From assembly GCA_950295325.1 (NCBI GenBank), contig OX485804.1:43822429-43886428 (forward strand): a DNA stretch of 64,000 nt, given 5' to 3'. Every line of letters begins with the position of its first letter. The first letter of the stretch is position 1. Source of the DNA: Polytrichum commune. Taxonomy: Eukaryota > Streptophyta > Polytrichopsida > Polytrichales > Polytrichaceae. Shown piece by piece: positions 58,480-64,000 of the stretch. The position numbers and the translations under genes are program-made. A model generated the notes under the pieces. It saw only the letters and a list, made by a program, of their open reading frames with translations. It did no database searches and was not told the origin of the DNA.

Positions 58480-59370
58480 GGTGATGTTTCTGATCGAGGT
58501 TGGAGTGAAAATTTTTGGGGTTAGGGTAAGCATCAAGCAGGTGATGATGTTGTTGTGGACTGCAAAGTTGTCACAGAATTGGAGGATGCAGACCTGATCG
58601 AGGTAGGTTACACAGATGAGAAGAGACACTTCCCAGAGTGGACGTCTTTGTAGATTACATATATATGGTACTGTTGTAGGATTCTCCGACAACCATTGAG
58701 CAGTTTAGAGAGATAGAGTAGGGAGTTATTTCTTTGTCTTTCGCGAGGATGGAATATGCCCAGTGATGTAGTGCAGAGGCATGTTGTTACATTTTTAGTT
58801 TAGGTAGACACTATCTCATTGATCAACGTGCCGTAGGAATCTTTGATGATGGCAACACAATTGTTGCAGTTTGCAATTCAAGGGAAATTGAATAGGCATG
58901 TTTTTGGCGTTCAAGTTGTCTCAGGTAACCATACACCCAAGTATTCATTCTGTGATTGCACCCCCACTTCATCACTTTGAGGAAGGAAACTAGAGGTAGT
59001 GGATTAAAATGTAGATTCTTCATGTTGAGACTAACATATGCTGTCCCGGATCGAGGTCTGAGTGCGCTTCCTCGAGTTTTACGTTTACGGTAGTTTTTGA
59101 CTCTCCGGGAGAATCGACAGGACCACAAAGTTGGAGCATGCAAGATTATACAGATTCAATATTCCTGAGTGCACAATTACTTGAGATTAATCACAACAAT
59201 ACTGTTGCGGTTCTCCGACCACCATTGAGCAATGTGGAGAAGCTCTGCAGTGATTTGTTTGTTTAACAGTATAGTATACTCAACATGTAATAGGAATGTT
59301 TGATGGCAATACAACTATTGCAGTTCAAGGAATATTGAATCGGCAGGATTCTCACATTTTTGTTTTTGTT
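58480..59370. repeat. Diverged direct duplication downstream of the proline-rich gene
   Basis: 'ggattctccgacaaccattg' near 58680 recurs as 'ggttctccgaccaccattg' near 59208. 'gatcgagg', 'gcaacacaattgttgcagtt' and 'ggcaatacaactattgcagt' also pair in order. The offset is about 530-555 bp. No coding frame. Confidence 0.7.
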
Positions 59371-60466
59371 ACTGCACAGACACTACTGAGCTCTTAAGAC
59401 CACCAAAATGTCAAATTAGCGTGGATTATATTAATTTCGTACAACTGGATTAGGTCATATTTCATACGAGTACGTGAAATAAAATGAAATAGGTTTTAAA
59501 GTCTGGGAAGCCAAGAAGGGTCTGCATCAGGATGGTTTCAGGAGCGGTGGAATGCGGTAGCCTTCGAAAGGCTGATGTCAACTTGATGGTCCAATTGATA
59601 GAAAGACACAAGCCTCCCTCGAATTACTGTTTCAAGTAGTGATGGGATAAAGTTGTTTTGGGATAAAGCCTACACTTCACTTTCAAACATGTCTGCTTGA
59701 TGAAAAGGGCCTATTTTCAATTCTTTTTGCGAACATGGATATAAACTCTGTAGACTGAGCACTGAACAGTTTCCAGTGTTAATGAACAAGACCAGTGCAC
59801 TGAACAAGACCCAGGCTACTCATCAAGTGTATTGCAAGTGTACTAAATGAAATTGAATCTAACAATCTGGTCAATGTAACATCTCTTATATTGCCCACTT
59901 TTCATCGATACAAATCTCTCAAGTATGGTGTTTCCCTCCGCAATGATTGACAACGCCAAGACAGTTCTCAGGTACACTAATGCAGAAGCTTGCCTGTCTT
60001 ATCTACATTACACAAGTTTTCACCATTTGTGACTAGTGAATGTTGGTACCATGGTTTGATCAGTTTCTAAACATTTGAGCTACTGCTCAATCACAAAGCT
60101 TAGATGTGGATAAACACCATCCACTTGGTGCTTGGTCTTGTTGTACTTATTATCACATCAAAGACCTTAATTTCATGTGCCCCGCTTGAAACAGAACTAG
60201 TCATCAACCTAGCTCTTGTTGCATTTACGAAGGATTGTTAATGCTAAACAAGAACAAAATATGTATACAACATGGGGGAAGTATGCTTCTCTGCTTTTCA
60301 ATTTTAAATGTTACATGTAATGCTCCAATCCAAGGTAATTAATTGACACATTTCGGCCATGCTCCTTAATATGCTGCACTATTCCAAGATCTTTGGTGTA
60401 ATGTCACATTACTCACCTGCATCCAAATTGCAATAAGTCAAGATAAGAGTACGATTCAGGACGTTT
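59371..60466. other. Convergent spacer between proline-rich gene and separase
   Basis: AT-rich sequence with no recognised coding frame, RNA gene or terminal repeat. Confidence 0.4.
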
Positions 60467-60779
60467 CTACTCCAAGCTTAAGAGAATTTCACAAATTTCA
60501 AATTGCAGATCAGACTCAAGTTTTTTTTTGTGACTACAAAGCTTTTTGCAATTTCTCTCTACGCTGTCAGAGCTGAGAAGACAGAGAACGTACCTCCATC
60601 CCACTGAGAGAGAAACCATCAGCGTCTTTTCTGGTAGACCTGCTAGACATACTGATAGGTGACAATCGCTTTCCACCAAATCTGGCAGAATTTCTGGATA
60701 ATTCGAATTGGCCAGCTTCAGATTTGCCACTAATGGAATAACTTTTCCATTTCATTTCTAATACAAACCATGACAAGAA

Positions 60780-63700
60780 CTAAAGAGTTTCCTTTCTCAC
60801 AATTCTGGTCGGAACTCCATAGTAAACTGGAGAAGCACCAATCAAGTAGGGTAATCGACACAGATCCCTGCCCTCCCCAATGAAGGATCCCATCTTTAAC
60901 GACTGCCCCCCCCCTGCTTTTAATGAAACTACATCCAGATGTTTGTCACAAGTAGTCGCCTGTTTACTCGCCCTGGAGCTCTTCTTGGCACCAAGACAAC
61001 TCGAACTCCCTGAAGATTGCTCTGTATTGTTGCAAGGCAAAGGCGAGTCAGGTTCATTGGAAGTCCCCAGCCATTTGTGCAGGAGAAACCGACTGAAGCG
61101 ATCAATGTCACCATCAGTAACATCCCACAAATTTGCGATTGCTGCAGGGCACCCACCCATGAGATAGGAGAGAGGAACACCAACAGGTTCATAATCTCCT
61201 CGAGGAGAAAAACGTCCACTACTACAACCCATAAGAAGAGCAGCTGGGCAGTGATCTAAATTTCGTATGAACCTCTCCGGAAGATACTGATCACCTGCAC
61301 ATGAAAAGAGTCACATTAGAAAAAAGGATGCAATTCCAATGACAGCTTTGTCTGTCTTTCAGGAATCTGTGTTGACATCCGAAGCAAGTGCAACTGACAT
61401 GGAAACACACTCATTAGATGCAGTCATGAAATTCTGCTGTACACAAAGCCTCACTGTTGAAATTCTATGATGATGATTGCAGCTCCAAATAAATTCTGTA
61501 TGCCAACATAATAGAAATAAAGAGTTGAAAGTTGACTTTACCACTGCCATGGCCAAGATAGGCATAGAGGTCATGTTTCTGTAGACCATCTGCATACTCC
61601 TCAATTGTGGGCACTTGGCCAGCTTTACCATCCCACCCTAATTGTTCCTTGAACCAACTCTCAAATGCAGCCTGTGTCTTTTCAAGATCTCCACTTGGGT
61701 TCAGCACGTAGAAAGTATTATAAGGGTCCACACAAGGGTCTTTGGCACAAACTTTCAGCCTGTTCAGCTCCTCGAGAGAATCACTGTTTAAATGGTTCGG
61801 ATGGTTGTCACTTTGCTCTGGACTTCTTTTTGCTTGCACGCTGGAAGGAACAGTCAAAGAGCTCAATTGCTGGTGAATGAACAAAGCACAAATGCTTCCA
61901 ATGGATGGCATACGATAAGTATCAGACCCACGGAGCACTGGTAAACTTTCCCAAGGTAGGGCCTGTAATTCTGAGTCTAAGACAATTGTCAAAGGTTTTT
62001 GTGCAGATGGAATACCGGCCAGATCAGTCTTATTCCTGTCTTTCTCGACTGTTGTCACAGACAGCTCTTTTTTCTTCTTCCTTGTCTGCCTACTTCCTGA
62101 AGTGCCAGTTATGACATCAGTACACCCAATTTCTAGGGTGGTTAAAGAAGCAGTTTCAGGTGCAAGCAAGTGTTTCCAAGGGCCAAGCCATGAGTCCTCA
62201 ATGGACTTGAGCAGAGACGAAAGGCGCGCATCGAGTTCCAGCCGCCATCTCCACCACTGTCTTTTCTCCTCTGATGTATCAATTTGTGCATTGCCTGACG
62301 TAGATCTTCGGCTTTCATCCAAGATTGATGCAAATGCACTGGCAACTTTCTGCAAGCGTGCCCCAATAAATTTTGATTTTGGGCTTGCAACTGCTGACTT
62401 TGTGATACTTGAATCTACAGGAGAGTTTGGACCTTGTAAATCGTTCAGATTGTAAGGGCATGTGTCTCCTGATTTTCCAGATTCAGCATCAGTAAGTGGG
62501 TTTGCTGGCCTTAGAACTGTCACTGGTCCCACAGTATCATAACTGCGTGTGATGAGGACCCAAACTGAAGACTCTTCTGACTGAAGCGCACGGTCAGCAT
62601 GTTGCCTTTTCAGAAGAGCAGCCATCTCCCTGTCTACTAGGCTAATACAGCAAATATTACAAGAAGGAACCTCCTTCAATAACTCCATGACAGTGAGCTG
62701 TCCTGTCACAAAGTTTATCGGAGCCACAGAGAGAGCTTGTTGCATCTTTTCTAAGCAAATCTTCAATGCGGCGCTAGCTGATCCCTTGTCTGTCTCAGAG
62801 AGAAGACCCATCAATCTTGAGTCCAACACAGCTAGATGTTGCTGCCGGCTTCCTGCACCAACAGATACTTGATGAAAGTATGCAGCTCGTTCATTCATTG
62901 TAGACGCATCTACTTCCTGAAGTAGACCTGGACCACCGCATGCTATGGGCACGTGCAGAATTGATAACAATTTGGAGATCTTGCGGAGGAGTGGAGGTGT
63001 GCGCGTGGAGAGATTGAACGCATGAACAAGCCAGTTCATTGCCATAACACCTCTTGAATGGTCCCCAATTTGTAACTGAAGATGACTTTTGTGGTATAAG
63101 AGTGTGGCCTCCTCAATAGGAAAATTGCATATTGCTGGCTCCAGGACAGAATCAGATGCAGGACATGTGGACAATTTCAGCAAGTCTGCATTAATACCCA
63201 GTATGTAGCACGCATGCTCATAGATCTCCTCTGCTTTGTCAAGATCTCCAAGCTCTACATACAACTTGCCTGTCTGCATTTTCACTCGAGCCAGCTGCTG
63301 ATGACAATATCGTGTCCACTTGTACGCTATCCATTCATCCATTGAGGCAAACACCACTCGTCTCATAACACATGACCGATTGTCCTTCTCCACAATCAAT
63401 TCACCAGTAGTATTCTGTGAGTATAGCTCACCAATTATAATAGATTCTTCATTGATTGTAGTAACTTGAGCTGCCTTCATATTGATATCTTGATCCACTT
63501 CCTTCACCTGTTTTGATACTGATGATTTGCAAGCTGCTTTTCCTCTAGGCACTGCTTTTACCACCGTTACAACTTCAGATGCAGCAACTTCCTGCACCAC
63601 TGAAGCTTCCTTAGAAGCTAGCCTGCCTCTCTTGATCAAGGGCTTCTCTTTCACTATCTTTTGAGGAGCAGCACAACTGGCTTCGGATTTTTTAGGTCGA

Positions 63701-64000
63701 CCACGTCTCCTGGGGGGTTCCGCGCCAACACATGTTACACTCTCAACCTGCGCCAGTTTCAACTTCGACAATTCTGCTGCCAGATCCACTTCTGCGAGTG
63801 CTTCCAGCCTTTCACTATTCTCTGGACCCAGGTTTTGGTCATCACATTCATTGACGCCTACATTTCTTGCCTTGATAGACTTCATGGATGTCTTCGTATC
63901 AATTTTCCTAGGTCGCCCACGTCTCTTGACAGGCACTTTCTCATCACATTGTTCACCCTTACTCGGCGTCAGTTTCAACTGTGAGAACGGTGCTGCTAAA
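60780..64000 (-). CDS. ESP: Separase (ESP1-type cysteine protease), C-terminal half, 5'-partial
   Basis: Two minus-strand exons are visible: a large one from 61542 to beyond the window edge, and 60780-61294 (stop TAG). They give about 820 plus 171 residues. The catalytic dyad is intact: His in DLYAYLGHGSG (His at 61549-61551) just before the splice site, and Cys in LLMGCSSGR (61224-61226). The family's PLSYLMGGCPAAIANLWD and VTDGDIDRFSRFLL follow. Separase cleaves cohesin at anaphase and is held in check by securin. Near the left of the visible protein are AT-hook-like cores, KRRGRPRK and RRRGRPKK, set about 72 residues apart in similar contexts (QLKL and KLKL). The exon is still open at the edge, so the N-terminal helical repeats lie outside. 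Confidence 0.93.

Overview
The window is nuclear DNA of a land plant. Genes are split by many short GT-AG introns, a plastid-targeted Iojap protein is encoded, and the gene set includes a proline-rich cell-surface protein, a plant-style alpha/beta hydrolase and separase. The spaces between genes are AT-rich and full of MITEs, SINEs and simple repeats. The CLC resembles types I associate with algae and early-diverging plants, so a bryophyte or lycophyte is possible, but the species cannot be fixed from sequence alone.

Seven host genes can be supported. (1) 385-1579 (+): the 3' part of an alpha/beta hydrolase. (2) 2795-5681 (-): Iojap/RsfS ribosomal silencing factor, five exons. (3) 11489-20179 (-): a CLC chloride channel or exchanger, 23 exons, 860 residues, every splice phase consistent. 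(4) 32424-35247 (+): an E2F-associated phosphoprotein (EAPP) homologue, three exons. (5) 36955-about 41149 (-): a phosphatidylinositol transfer protein, at least eight exons, extreme N-terminus unresolved. (6) 57679-58413 (+): a single-exon proline-rich secreted protein with a transmembrane segment. (7) 60780-64000 (-): the C-terminal half of separase with its catalytic His and Cys, running off the right edge. The genes belong to unrelated pathways and do not form a functional cluster. Pairs 1/2, 4/5 and 6/7 are convergent.

The three largest gene-poor stretches (5.7-11.5 kb, 20.2-32.4 kb and 41.2-57.7 kb) hold small non-autonomous elements. I can separate at least eight families by inverted termini and target duplications: Tourist/PIF-Harbinger-like, hAT-like, TA-flanked elements including a Tigger/pogo-like one, several long foldback families, a tRNA-derived SINE and a 5S-rRNA-derived SINE-like retroposon. 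Several are nested.

A second theme is local direct duplication. At least nine places carry 2-4 tandem diverged copies of a 110-1100 bp unit, several inside introns or next to genes. The most notable is a fourfold duplication of the terminal coding exon of the CLC gene.
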